Under the pieces are notes generated by a model, which had not been told where the DNA came from, did no database searches, and was given only the letters and a program-made list of their open reading frames with translations. 64,000 nt of DNA, from positions 8,804,001 to 8,868,000 of the forward strand of contig NC_048554.1 of assembly GCF_902806685.2 (NCBI RefSeq), written 5' to 3'. The stretch comes from Maniola hyperantus (taxonomy: Eukaryota; Arthropoda; Insecta; Lepidoptera; Nymphalidae). The position numbers and the translations under genes were made by a program. Shown here in pieces: positions 45,099-56,989 of the stretch. The stretch's first letter is position 1. Each line of letters opens with the position of its first letter.

Positions 45099-45564
45099 GA
45101 CAGGGATTTAACCGCCTATGCGCACTAGTCTTAAAGATAACTTGTCGGTTGAAAAAGTGGCACTTCTTTCAGTGTCAGTTAGTAATATGGTTATAATATT
45201 TGGGTAACCACTAAGTTACCTATTCGGCATTCTTCTTACCTACGTAATAGTAGATTAATAGGTATAGGTACGTCACATACCCTGAAATAAATCTCAAGCG
45301 TAACGAGGGATTTCAACTCCCAAGTGTAGTGAGGGTGTTGTTTCTAGAATCCTGAGTAAAGCGTGGGGCTTAGGGGCGCCCAAGACTAAGACAGTATTAT
45401 CCTCAAGTTTAATACTCTACTTTTCACAACTCGCAAGACCATAAAATCAAAATCATCGTTTGCTTAAATAGTTAGGTACTTACCTATCTGTCTTTAGAAG
45501 TTTCTGGGAGTAAATACTAAATAGTTTAAATTACACTTTGAGTATTGATTCTTTCCGGAGCATA

Positions 45565-45780
45565 AGCTAGTTTAGATATACAAGGAAAAGCTGACTGACT
45601 GATCTATCAACGCACAGCTCAAACTACTGCACGGATCGGACTAAAATTTGGCATGCAGATAGCTAATACGACGTAGACGCCCGCTAAGAAAAGATTTTTT
45701 TTAAAATTCAATCCCTATGGAGGTAAAATAAGGATTTGTTTGTGTAGTCCACACGTACGAAGTCGCGGGGATAAGCTAGG
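45565..45780 (+). mobile_element. Helitron-like element, second subfamily
   Basis: Contains GCTGACTGACTGATCTATCA, CTACTGCACGGATCGGAC, TTGGCATGCAGATAGCT and ends CACACGTACGAAGTCGCGGG followed by CTAG. Related copies are at 56990-57395. Confidence 0.65.
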
Positions 45781-46640
45781 CTAGTCACCATTAAAAAAAA
45801 TTAAAATGTTGGGCACTATGCCGACTCTACACATTGCCGAAACCACGCTCCGGCCACCGATCCTCACGGGAGGTAATTATGCATGGGCGCTTTTTAGCGC
45901 GTCCGCGAGCGAATAAAATACAAAATGGGCCACAGATAATAATTAAGTTATTTATTTTGTGTTTTACGAAATTTGTAAAACAAAAATAGGTATAATTCTT
46001 TTATGAAGCACGCGTTACTTTCTACTAGGAACCATACGCTTAATTTGCCATAAGTCATAACCCACCGAATCAGACAAATCTGAATGCGATATGTAACGCC
46101 CGCCCTCCCATAGCTAAACATACAGGAAAAGCATGCCACCAAGCCAAAAATAAGCACCACCATCATGTAGAACCACACATATCCTCCCAAATATTCTAAA
46201 AACTAGAGTGTATTTTGGAGGATCTATGTTATAACCTCTATCTACCAAACAAGTAGAATCGTAGATTGACTGACTTGACAATAGGTATAACTGTTGATGA
46301 ACGTTTTGGAAAAAGGTGTAAGCATAGCATAATATTATAAATTTTAGTTTTCTCTTCATAGAAAAAATCATCTGCATATATTGCATACTTCAAAATTAAA
46401 ATCCTTCATAATATCCAAAAGATCAAACCTACGTCCTTCGAGCTTTTCACAAGGTAAGATATTGCATAATTCTTTTAAAAGCGCCATCTAGTCGATAAGC
46501 TCTGAACTACATTCACCTGTAAGCTCGCGAGCTAGTACTCGGATGCTTTAATAAGCGTAGAGGGCGGTGGGATGCCGATTTCATTAAAATTGTTGCAAAA
46601 CGCAATAGCAACAGATTAGAATTTTGTAATAATATTATGA
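45781..46640. other. Intergenic, nothing recognised
   Basis: AT-rich sequence. Minus-strand open frames of 80-90 codons contain hydrophobic runs but match no family I know and overlap each other out of frame. Confidence 0.5.
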
Positions 46641-46866
46641 ACTAGATGATGCCCGCGACTTCGTCCGCGTGGATTTAGGTTTTTGAAAATCCCGTGGGAG
46701 CTCTTTAATTTTCCGGGATAAAAAGTAGCCTACTGCCTATGTCCTTCCCCGGGATACAAACTATCTCTGTACGAAATTTCGTCAAAATCGGTTGAACGGT
46801 TGGGCCGTGAAAAGCTAGCAGACAGACAGACAGACACACTTTCGCATTTATAATATTAGTATGGAT
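46641..46866 (-). mobile_element. Helitron-like element, complete
   Basis: The minus-strand copy starts near ATACTAATATTATAAATGCG, has CCAACCGTTCAACCGATTTT, and ends CGAAGTCGCGGGCATC...CTAGT. The (GTCT)n tract is inside. Confidence 0.8.
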
Positions 46867-47000
46867 TAGTATCTTAGCTAGTCGAGGCTCTTGGAGTGTC
46901 CAAGACGTGTCCAAGTCTTGGACACGTCTTGGACACGTCTCGAGTGCAAGTCTTCAGGGTCGTGGACGCGGACATGGTCTAATTTGAAACAGTGGTTTTA

Positions 47001-47345
47001 TCTGATGGTGGGAGGCTACGTTCGTATTACCCTACTTACTGGCAAAACTGGGCCGCCAAGCGATTATTACGTTCCGGTACGATGCCGTGTAGAAACCGAC
47101 ATCGGATATGGGTGAAATAAAAACTGCCATACCCCTTCCAAGTTAGCCCGCTACCATCTGAAACTGCAGAAACTTACCTGGTGGTAACCAGCTGAGATCG
47201 TAGTCAAGGGCTAACTTGTAATGGTATAAAATAAAAATAAACAACCCTAAAGTTTGTTAAGAGGGAAAAGTTAGCCCGCTACTGCCTTGACTGCATCCTC
47301 ACTTACCACCAAGTGAGATTGCAGTCAAGGGCTAACTTGAAATAG
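47001..47345 (+). mobile_element. SINE-A, 5'-truncated, plus a second 3'-end fragment
   Basis: 47001-47235 carries the SINE-A body from the GTGGGAGGC word to the tail, without the tRNA-like head. A second tail piece at 47269-47345 repeats GTTAGCCCGCTACTGCC and GATTGCAGTCAAGGGC. Confidence 0.75.
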
Positions 47346-47399
47346 TATTAAAAAAAACAACTAGTCGCAGTCAAGTACGCAACTATCGTTAGGTCCAGG

Positions 47400-47600
47400 A
47401 TTTGACTGTGACAAAGTTCATAGCTATTTATTTACAAACGTGCGAGCGGGTGGCCGGAACTATAAATCGCGGTAACAAAAACTAGGAAGCTCCTTGGTGG
47501 CCGCCGCGGTGTCAGGTTCACTTCCCGGTCACACCGCGGCGTGTGCGAGCCGAGTCTTGTGTGGGGATTATGGAGTTTGATAGTGTTTGTTCAGGTTGAA
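47400..47600 (+). promoter_or_regulatory. CpG-rich patch with TATA box and possible first exon
   Basis: TATAAAT (47461-47467) lies before a CpG-dense segment with a 9-bp inverted repeat (CCGCGGTGT at 47504, ACACCGCGG at 47531). An ATG at 47570 opens eight codons, and a TTCAG|GTTGA donor-like site follows at 47594. This could be the start of an unseen gene on the plus strand, or chance. Confidence 0.25.
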
Positions 47601-47605
47601 AAAAG

Positions 47606-47688
47606 TAGTGATATCCTAGTGGTTAAGCCGTCCGCCTCTTATTCTTGAAGTCGGGGTTCGATCCTGGGTATGCATCTCTCATTTTTAG
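47606..47688 (+). mobile_element. SINE-B head fragment
   Basis: An A box (TAGTGGTTAAGCCGTCCGCC) and a B box (GGGTTCGATCCTGGG-like) of the SINE-B family, with the body missing. Not a functional tRNA: no acceptor pairing and no 3' body. Confidence 0.65.
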
Positions 47689-47689
47689 A

Positions 47690-48005
47690 AATCCATACTA
47701 ATATTATAAATGCGAAAGTGTGTCTGTCTGTCTGTCTGTCTGTCTGTTAGCTTTTCACGGCCCAACGCCGCGACTTCGTCCGCGTGAATTTAGGTTCTTA
47801 AAAATCCCGTGGGAACTCTTTATTTTCCGGGATAAAAAGTAGACTGTCCTTTCCCGGCATGTGAGCTACCTCTGTACCAAATTTCATCAAAATCGGTACA
47901 TCGTATCAATCAGTATCAACATTACCTAGGTGTATGTTATAAGCTATGAAAAGCTAGCAGACAGACAGACACACTTTCACATTTATAATATTAGTATGGA
48001 TTAGT
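47690..48005 (-). mobile_element. Helitron-like element, composite with inverted 5' ends
   Basis: A plus-oriented 5' end (CCATACTAATATTATAAATG plus a GTCT tract) joins directly to a minus-oriented copy (CGCGACTTCGTCCGCGTG through TTTATAATATTAGTATGG). The result is a head-to-head pair. Confidence 0.7.
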
Positions 48006-48317
48006 ATGGATGACGTTTAATATTAGGTACGCTATAAAATTACCAACCAAAAAGAAAAGTGAGTGACTGTAGATGACCGTGAGTTAGTCCGTAGTCAGTG
48101 TTTCAAACTTTAAAATGAAATAAACAAAAGATGATCCAATTTTTCACAGGAAAATTCATCACACTCCATAGCGACAAACAAGTAACAACCGCTCGCCGCG
48201 AACGCTGAAAAGTACATAAATCCGACAATTTAGAAGGCCATTTGTCGGGCGCAGACACGACGGGTCAAAACTCCGGACACAATCATTTCATATTTTCCCC
48301 GAGCTCAATCTCACGTG

Positions 48318-48790
48318 GCTCAATTATTCACCTGGGCCTACCCGCCTATCCTGCAAAGTAATGACCGGTGAACGCGAAATTACACGTGTTACAATGATGA
48401 GTCTGTTTACCCGCGTGGGGTAATTTTCGACCGAGTTTGAAATGTTAGATTTTGTATTCTGGCTCCCTTTTTAGATCTTTCGTTTTATCATTAGACCTTT
48501 AATACATTTCCCCTCTAATATAGGTACTTAACGAGGCACTTTTAATTGGCCGATAGAACGATTCTTTAGTTTGATAAGTTTAAATCGTACAGCCAAACAA
48601 TTTGGATACGCTTATTTTAAGATACTTACATAACGTTATTTCCTAGCCCATCTCATATAGCTCAATTATTCACCAGGGCCTACCCACCTTTCCTGCAAAG
48701 TATTGACCAATGAACGCGAAATTACACGTGCTACAATGATGATTCTGTTTACTCGCGTGGGGTAATTTTTAGCCGAGTTTAAAGTGTTTT
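48318..48790 (+). repeat. Two-copy direct repeat, period 342 bp
   Basis: Copies at 48318-48447 and 48660-48789 share GCTCAATTATTCACC, GGGCCTACCC, GAACGCGAAATTACACGTG and GCGTGGGGTAATTTT. Between them lies unrelated AT-rich DNA. Confidence 0.87.
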
Positions 48791-48857
48791 TGGCTAACCC
48801 CTTTGTTTGCTTTCTTTTAGCCGGCTGTACCTATGAGATATTGAAGCTCTTTTTATT

Positions 48858-49324
48858 TTTTTAAATTTTTATTATTTAATAATTACTTGAAGATGGAAAC
48901 AAATAAACTATTAATAAACTTAAATCTAAAAAAAAAGAAAACAATATTAAATTAAAACTAAAATAAATTAAATTAAATCTAAAACCTCATCGAGACCACC
49001 GCAGCGAGGCATTGTACCCAAGATGCTGGCAGCATTACCCCTTTGGATGGCCAAACTAATTCTTTGGCCAAGGTAGCTGCCAGCTCTCGGGTCCCCGGTT
49101 GACTCGATAACTCTTTTCGCAATTTCTTCAAAAAGAGCTCGAGCCCCCGGGCCCCACGGCCCCAAGGTCTCCACACCAAAAGGCACGAATACGAAGCTCC
49201 CATCGAGGTTTTCATATTTGCGCCTTTTGGCCTGTTCGGCGCTGATGGCCGCTGCACCCGCCATAGAGGAGGTCGCCTGAATGTGGGATGCAGCTAAAGT
49301 GTCTACACAAGTTGCATCCCAAAC
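48858..49324 (-). mobile_element. 5'-truncated LINE remnant with target-site duplication
   Basis: The minus-strand insert has an A-rich 3' end near 48858. It is flanked by AAGCTCTTTTTATT at 48844-48857 and 49325-49338. About 466 bp, carrying the end of a reverse-transcriptase ORF. Confidence 0.85.
48968..49324 (-). pseudogene. LINE ORF2 C-terminus
   Basis: About 118 codons are open from the 5' truncation point to the stop at 48968. Landmarks are WDATCVDTLA, AKRRKYENL, PFGVETLGPWG and LGQRISLAIQRGNAASILGT. I know this block as the conserved C-terminal tail of reverse-transcriptase ORFs found in many invertebrate genomes; I cannot name the clade with confidence. An in-frame Met at 49264 is internal. 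There are no stops or shifts, so the insertion is fairly young, but it lacks the catalytic domains. Confidence 0.8.
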
Positions 49325-49339
49325 AAGCTCTTTTTATTA

Positions 49340-49890
49340 TTTCAAGCACTAGAAATTCCTGAGTACTTCGTATTTGATAAATAAATATTTTAGTATTGAC
49401 GGTCTTTTATCATTATTATTCGCAGCCATTTTGTGGCCATTCGTTCGTACGTAAATAATAATAATAGGTAGGTACCTAAATTAAAACCCATAGGTGGATA
49501 GGTACCTATTTGTTTAATAATTTATTTAAGTAGACCGTTAAAAAGTCTAGAACCTCGTCGAATCATGCCAAATCCATAAAATATCGGCTAAACAAAATCA
49601 CTTGTTAACCTTTTTTGCCTAAGTTCAACCCCACAAGCGTCCCCCACAAAAACTAGCATCATTCGCCAGTTCGCGTGACCATTTCCGACACATTGATATA
49701 TCGATCACATGTCAGCGGTGTTCGCCATATTTGTTTTAGGATCCATGCAAAAAGTTGGTGCCACGCCGTCTGCCGTGGCCAGATTGTTTTTGTTAGTTTC
49801 GGATTTCTAAATCGCTTTGTGACGATGGACAACGGCGTACGAAACAATAATATGGAAATATCGTTACAACGACGCGGCAACAATCAAAAC
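49340..49890. other. Intergenic, nothing recognised
   Basis: AT-rich DNA with TAGGTACC motifs at 49460-49510. Short open frames on both strands at 49660-49930 are shadows of each other and resemble no family. Confidence 0.5.
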
Positions 49891-49897
49891 TTTACGC

Positions 49898-50395
49898 ATC
49901 ATCATCATCATCAACCGGTAGAGGTCCACTATTAGACATAGGCACATAACATAGGTCTTGTAGGGACTTCCACACGCCAGTCTTGCGCTATCTGAATCCA
50001 GCAGCTCCCCTCGACTCGCTTGACGTGCGCGTCTTCTCCGTTTCGCTGGACGGCCAAGCGGGGGTACAGGCCTTGAAGCTTGGTCTTCTTACCCGGGTGG
50101 GGCGCAGCCCACAGAGCAACTTTGTGCCCTGGTGTCGTTCTTTTCACCGACTAGGGCCCACCGTTCTTGGCTTGTGAGTTGTGGCCCTAGTGAACTTGTT
50201 TATTTTCTGTTTGTTCTCCGTGTCGACTGTTCACCCAACGCGCGGTGCTTTTCGGTGCGAGGTCGCCACTCGCTATTCCAGAACCCTGGGACCCCGACGT
50301 CTGGTGCCCGGTTCATATTGTCACTTCAGCTTCGCAACCCGTTGAGCTATGTCGGTTACTCTAGCTCTGCTTAGTCTCTATCTACATTCACATTT
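49898..50395 (-). pseudogene. RTE-clade LINE tail interrupted by about 200 bp
   Basis: CATCATCATC at the left and CTTGTAGGGACTTCCACACG match the RTE C-terminus at 22392-22575. RTE-like sequence resumes at about 50240 (GGTGCGAGGTCGCCA and TTCAGCTTCGCAACCCGTTG). Sequence at about 50036-50240 is unrelated and GC-rich, an insertion from elsewhere. Confidence 0.65.
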
Positions 50396-51393
50396 ATTTA
50401 CACCAATCGGCTTCAGATTTAGTTTAATGATATCTAATTACTTATTTTTTATTAAGTATGTACTGTGTAGTGTGTAGCGATTGCTGTGGCATTTTTTTCT
50501 ATTTTTTATTCTTTATAGGCACGGCACACGCTTGACCACAATCACACCTTATGTAAAGTGATGACGTGGTCTGAGATTGGATGCGAGGATGGGATAATTT
50601 TATTTATAAACACCGTTATGTCAAAATGAGTTCAAACATTCTTCACTTCGATGCAAATAAACAGGCTCAAAACTAATAAACGCAAATCCCGTGAACATTA
50701 AACGAGATCGACCCTCCATAAAGATATGAGATTCTGTTTGTCTGTATCATAAATAGCGTCGTAGGCGATGATATTTGACGTATGCACGTAATGAAATGGA
50801 GTGTGTATTTATTAAGTTAATTAAGCCGTTCTTGAGGCGCGTACCTACGGGATCAGATTGTATCGTAGGCAACCGGGTTCTATTCATAATAATGCCATTA
50901 TGCCCTTGTGTATGGCGACCAACTGATGGAAATGGCGATGCAGGACATGATTTAATTTTCTTATAATACAAATAGCGAGCAAACGAACAGGCGGGTCACA
51001 TGGTGTGAAGTGATTACCGCCGCCCATGAACATTTGCACCAGGGGAACTGCCGATGCTTTGCCAGCCTTTGAACACACACACCTTGAAACACAGTACTAC
51101 ACGTATCTACCTAACAATTTGAAAAAATGTACTATTGTAAAATTGCATGGCATACTTATTGTAATTTGACTTAATTCTAAGACCCTATTGTACATACAAT
51201 TTTGCAATTAATAAATAATCTAATCTAATAAGGTTAGACCTATCATTTAAGTGTGTTTTTAGAATAACACATCTCTCTAAGTCTAATATAAGCCATTTTA
51301 AATTTAGAAAAACGCCTATAGAATCGCTACCATTATTATCTAAGTATGTAAGTAATTTGTGCCACTATGGCTATGCGCATGCATTTCGACAAA

Positions 51394-51545
51394 CTATCGC
51401 TGGCCCACTATTGAGCACGGGCCTCCTCTCAGAATGAGAAGAGTTTGGCTATTAGTTTTTCAACCTGGCCAAGTGCGGATTGGCAGACTTCACACACCTA
51501 TGAGAACATTATGGAGAACTCTCAGGCAAACAGGTTTCCTTGCGG
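51394..51545 (-). mobile_element. SINE-B 3' fragment
   Basis: Contains the reverse complement of SINE-B body words: GAGCACGGGCCTCCTCTCAG, GGATTGGCAGACTTCACAC and GAACATTATGGAGAACTCTC. Confidence 0.75.
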
Positions 51546-51839
51546 AGACGGAGCTACGTAGCTTGTCACGGCTCTTAAAATAAAAATATTTCTTAAATGT
51601 TTGTGTCGAGAGAAATAAACTTGTTCACATATAATGAAGTGTATACCTACGTACCTCAGTAGGTATTAATTAATTTAACCAAGTCGCCCTTGAGACGGGT
51701 CGGGGTTTGACCTGATAGTATCGCGGATAGATAAAGGGATCTGTTCATTGTAATAGAATAAAGCTTTTATACATGCATATTTTATAGGATATTATGCTAT
51801 TTTAGTTAGGAAAGCAAACATATTAGTAGTTATTACCTA

Positions 51840-52081
51840 TCAGTACCCTTATTATAAATGCAAAAGTGTTTGTTTGTTGGTTTTTGGTTTGTTAGTTTGT
51901 TGGTTTTTCCTTCAATCAACGGTGTGTCGCAATGGTGCAACAGATTGACGTGATTTTTGCATGGGTATAGATAAAGACCTGGAGAGTGACATAGGCTACT
52001 TTTTATCCCGGAAAATCAGAGTTTCCACGGGATTTTTAAAAACTCAATTCCACGCGGATGAAGTCGCGGACATCAGCTAGT
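51840..52081 (+). mobile_element. Helitron-like element, complete
   Basis: Starts TCAGTACCCTTATTATAAAT and ends GATGAAGTCGCGGACATCAG then CTAGT. Closely related to 35722-35951. Confidence 0.82.
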
Positions 52082-52204
52082 AATAATATAATACCTACTT
52101 AGGTACTAGAAATCTCAAATCAACGCAACAAATTTTGGTTGCTTTCTTTTTAAGTTAGTGATTTTTTAATCTTTTTTTTTTAAAGAACACTAATCATGTT
52201 TAAT

Positions 52205-52625
52205 GAGGATCTCCATGGCGCAGTGATGAGCGCTGAGATCGGTGGCTGAGATCCTATCAGTGGGAGGTCCTGAGTTCAAATCCCGGCAGGGGCAAATTGG
52301 GAATTTATAATTTCTAAAATGTCTCCTGGTCTGGTCTGATGGAAGGACTCGGTCGTAGCAAGTTACCGGTACCACCCTTTATTCCAAAAAAATTCAGATT
52401 TATGTACTTATATACCTACTTACCTACCTACCTATTTTTGTGAGGAAACCTGCATGTCTGACAATTCTTCATTGGTAATTATTCTCAAAGGTGTGTGAAG
52501 TCTGCTATTTTCGCACTTGGCCAGCGTGGTGGTTTATGACATACCTAAGCTCTTCTCATTCTGAGGAGAGACCCGTGCTCAATCGTCGATACTTGGTCAG
52601 CGATAGATTGAAATGATGATGATGC
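52205..52625 (+). mobile_element. SINE-A head followed by SINE-B tail
   Basis: 52205-52378 is a SINE-A head and proximal body (GGCGCAGTGATGAG, B box GTTCAAATCCC, TTTATAATTTCTAAAATGTC). After about 60 bp of TACCTACC-rich sequence, the SINE-B tail runs from GTGAGGAAACCTGCATG to GATGATGATG (52439-52625). It may be two adjacent insertions or another A/B chimera. Confidence 0.65.
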
Positions 52626-55400
52626 TTCTCATTGTTTTATGCCAAATTGTTATCTACATATTGCCTTTCGTATCCACAATCTATAAGGTAAGAACCTATA
52701 GCCCTCAGAAATCATGTGCCTTATTATTAGGAGTTCTGTGGTATAGCCACAAAGTAAAGATATTATGTTATTACCTATACAGAGGTTCGACGAAGCCGTC
52801 TATAGACAGAGCAATACTGCGATAAGAGAGCGACCCGAGACAGCCCCAGTAATTCCGGGACCTATACTTATATTCAAGGGTCGGTCGTCGTGGTCTTCAT
52901 TTAACCGTGAAATCAACGGCGTCGAGCTACTGTGTCTTTTCTTATACTGTGGTATAGCTGCTTAGAAGTAGATACGGAAAGCCGTATTTCCTAAATTTAA
53001 TAAATCCCAACAATAATGAGACATTATTAGCGAAGCTCCTCATATTTAATGTTTGAAGAATCGACTTCCTCAGTCTAATGAAGCGAAGGGGAAACAATTT
53101 ATTATGAGAATGTGAACACATGAAATGCTGCATATTAAATTTTAAGCGAATTTTCTGTATCAGTCTACGGTAATCATATTTAAGCTGTTTTATTAATGAT
53201 CCTTTCTCTAAAGCGGTGATATGATAGCCTATACTTACTTAGTGGTTAAGACTACCTAATTAAATATCACTTGCTTTAACGGTGAAGGAAAACCTTGTGA
53301 ATAAACTTGCATGCCTGACATTCTCCATATAATGTTCTAGGTGTTGTGTAAAGTATTTATTTTATTATTTTAACCAACAATATTTTTGTCAGCTTTGAAC
53401 GACTAACGTTATCTAACCCTCAAAATTATTTTTAAAGATTAAAGATTAGGATAGGTATAATAATACTTACTAAACATTTTTTTTCAGATACTTCATCCAT
53501 AAAGTGTTAGCAACAGTAATAATAATTTATTTATTTAAGTAAGTAGACTTCATTATTTATGTTAGTAACTAAATTAGTAGATTGCTATTATTTATTAATT
53601 TAATTTTAGCTTTCTTCATATACCCCCTCTTGACCACTTGGTGTTCTACACCCAGTGCTTCATAAAAGGGTTTTCCCACTTCGCAGTCAATATTCTCAGA
53701 ATACCGTTGGAGCTCCCGCGCACTCTGCCTATCACAGATGTAGCTCTTTTTCTCATAATGGCGTAAAAATAATCAGTGTGAGCCTCCACAAATATCACTA
53801 CTCTGAAACCATTATTATATATGTTAGGTTAACAATAAAGCTGTCATAATTAAAACTCTATCCTCAGAATACACTCACTGATTATTATTATCATTCTATC
53901 TCTTATTATAATTAGGTCAAAGCCTTCCCCTTCCTCAGATAATCCCAAAGTGCCAGGCCGTACATCACTTCGACAGCTCCGGAGTAATGAAGACAACACT
54001 ACAAACTATAATTCGCTATCTAAATGCACCGTCGACAGGCATAAACAATTGAAATAATTATCAGGATAAGCCTCCCGGATCAAGGAAAGCCCTCGAGATT
54101 TTAACCCTTCTGAGAATCTGACAGTGTCTTATGTAAATTCTCAAGTTTCTCAAGATCGCATTTCCAACTACACTTGCATTTATTGCAAAATCAATCCTAA
54201 TTTGATCAAAATAAAGTTTATTGTAAATTGTTTACGTGGTCGTATATGCCCGTTTCCTTGCATGAAAGCTTTTTTGTTGCTCAATTGGCTCGACTATATT
54301 ATGGAAAGTTGTTTTGTTGAAAACTTGCATATTTATACACAGAATTCGAGGGTCGAATTTTCTACACAATAAAATTCATACTTATAAATCAAAATTATTG
54401 ATGAAATCCCAGATCTACCATTCTAACTTGAACTCATTCTCTAAAGTAAAATGGCAAGTCTAAAATGACAATTTCCTAAGCAATACCTTTCATAGTGCTC
54501 CCCGCAGAATATGATAACAATAGATTTAGATAGGACTGCCCTGAGTCCTGAATCCTGATCCAGTCATAAACGTGCAAGCGCAAAAATAGTAGAACTACCT
54601 AAGTACAACTACAGACAAAATTACAAAAATAAGTGATAAGTAGTAAAGAAAAGTTATTAGATTACATATACTTAATAGATAGGCAGATATTTCAACACAT
54701 CTAAAATAAATGAATTGGAGATGTTAATCTATTTATTTTCATATAAACGATGTTAATTTTACGATTGACGGAAATGTTTTATGTTAAACAACTACTGAGC
54801 AAAGAGACTAATAAAACGTACTTACCATAGCGAAGCGCATAAATAAACAAATAATAAACGCAAATGCGCGAAGTGTTAGATGTTACTCTAGAATATGTTA
54901 CCTAGTAGAAAGCTACATGATTCCTGAGTAACTAGGCTTTATTTTCAACAAAAAAAAATGTTTAAGTTACCCGTGCGCTAGTATTAATATAAACTGGTAA
55001 AAACGTGTGTCAAAGTTATCTAATAATAAAGTATTTTAAAATAGTAAATTCTTATTGGAACTTCTTATAGGTAGATTAATGTAGCTATTTTACTTTCGTT
55101 TCTTTTATATTTGAAGCGAATTATTTCCGTGTTTATTTATACCTAAGTTATAAATACATAACAGTAGTATCACGGGTGTTTAACGAGCTAGGAAGTGGTT
55201 ACATCAAAAAGATATCTATTTCTCCCGGGCGGCCCCGGTTACGAAATAATTCCGAATCAAAGCATCAGCTTGGGTGGTCAATAGGGCTGCCTGCAACTAC
55301 AGGTTTGACCCAAAGTTTCGAATGATGGATTTTTGGAAATTCCACCTAAACAGGGAAAATCGGTTCCTTATATTAGGTGAAAAATCCTTTCTTATTGAGT
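52626..55400. other. Intergenic, one degenerate SINE-B
   Basis: No gene is supported. A degenerate SINE-B lies at about 53217-53355 (CTTTAACGGTGAAGGAAAAC, CTTGCATGCCTGACATTCTC). A Helitron-like piece lies at 54897-54985 (GTAGAAAGCTACATGATTCC). Open frames of 60-82 codons look random. Confidence 0.5.
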
Positions 55401-55730
55401 CATCATCATGAGCAACTTACCGCCGCCGGCTCACTACAGATCACGGGTCTCCTCTCAGAGTGAGAAGGGTTTTGGTATAGTGTATAGTCTACTTACCCGC
55501 TGGCCAAGTGTGGATTGGCATACTTCACACACCTTTGAGAACATTATGGAGAATTTTCAGTCAAGCAGGTTTCCTTACGATGTTTTTCTTCACCGTTAAA
55601 GCAAGTGATATTTAATTACTTAAAACGTACCTACCTACATAGCTCCAAAAAGTTAGAGGTGCATACCCGGGATCGAAACCGCGACCTTCGACTAGGAGGT
55701 GACGTCCTAACCACTAGGTTATCACAGCTT
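55401..55730 (-). mobile_element. SINE-B, near full length
   Basis: The minus strand starts GTGATAACCTAGTGGTTAGG (A box) and has a GGTTTCGATCCCGGG-like B box. The body matches 58562-58874, with a CATCATCATG end (TGA-type tail). Confidence 0.82.
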
Positions 55731-55861
55731 TATTGAGCACACGTCATAAAAGGAACCTACTGTCAAAACTTCAGGTTTCTAGCTATTCGTTGATAGATCT
55801 GTCAGTCAGTCCGTCAGGGGCGTCAGGATATGAGGACAAGTCTTTTTTATAACTATCTAAG

Positions 55862-56083
55862 ACTAGCTGATGCCTGCGACTTCGTCGGTGTGGAATTAGA
55901 TTTTTTTTTAAATCCCGTGCGAACTCTTTGATTTTCCGGTATAAAAAGTAGCCTATGACCAAGGTCCAGGTTTTTATCTATACCCATGCAAAAAATCACG
56001 TTAATCCGTTGCACCGTTGCGACGTGAATGACAAACCAACAAAACAAACGCACTTTCGCATTTATAATAAGAGTACTGATGTC
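55862..56083 (-). mobile_element. Helitron-like element, complete
   Basis: The minus strand begins near CAGTACTCTTATTATAAATG and ends with the CGAAGTCGCAGGCATCAGC TAGT end. It matches the 35722-35951 subfamily. Confidence 0.8.
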
Positions 56084-56129
56084 TACATCACAAGATTTTT
56101 TGCCTATCAAAGTATGACAAAATGATGAT

Positions 56130-56305
56130 TTCCGGAAGGTACCTGGCCCTGCCCTAGTGGCCGATAATAATAATTGTTTTGAACTGGAATCTGAAAGGAG
56201 GCACCGCCAAATATCTAATTGGAATTTCTAATTAGACTTGTAAAGCAGAACGCGGGTCTAATTAGTTTTCGATGGAGCGGTTTGTTTTAGACGCCTTTCG
56301 GTGGA
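56130..56305. promoter_or_regulatory. Possible enhancer: clustered homeodomain-type sites
   Basis: Non-repetitive sequence with TCTAATT, TTCTAATTAGA and GTCTAATTAG within 100 bp, plus CCGATAAT. Such TAATTA clusters are common in developmental enhancers; no other support. Confidence 0.2.
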
Positions 56306-56989
56306 TGTTTATTCACAATATATTAAATTGTGTTCTTTATCTTTACCTATTACTTTTTGTTGATGTTATAATATATATAGAACGTAATTATATACATAAA
56401 GAACGTAAAAGTACTTGGCTCTAAAATATGTAGGAGTATTCTATTTAATTTATGTAATAAGCATAACTAAATCGAAAGCGGGAATCAAACCCAGATAATT
56501 TAAAGTCTGCATATCACTGCACCTGAGGCGTTCCTCAACAATGTGTGCAAAGAGGATGTACAAAACCCATTAAGTTGCTTTATTAATAAATAACGATACC
56601 CATCTGCACGTTTTTGGGCGAAATCACCAAACGCACAAATACGACGAGGGAGCTATTTTCTAAGCCCTTTCACATAAATTGCAAGTAGGTACCTACGATT
56701 CACATTTAAAACACACGAACATTACGGACCCGCAGAGATGTCCGAGGGCCCCCTTGACCGTTCCCGCCGGAAGAAAGGGCTCATTTTCATTAGGCAACTA
56801 AGCGTTAGAATACGTAGATTTATACAGCATGCAAATCGGAGCGGCTCCCAAAGTTTATAGATTTTAATTTTGCCTTATGATGTCGGAAGTGGCAGTTTTT
56901 AGTTCTGAGTATTATAAAATGCTACATTTCATTCTAAAATCACACAGATAGCTTGACCTGATAAGAGAAGAAGAGGTAATGAAACAGTT

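Noticed and set aside
45948..46386. Overlapping hydrophobic minus-strand frames of 80-90 codons
   Set aside because: AT-rich DNA gives Phe/Leu/Tyr-rich frames by chance; the two overlap in different frames and match nothing.
52613..52825. 70-codon hydrophobic frame starting with four Met
   Set aside because: The start is the (ATG)n tail of a SINE-B copy; the rest is unrelated DNA.
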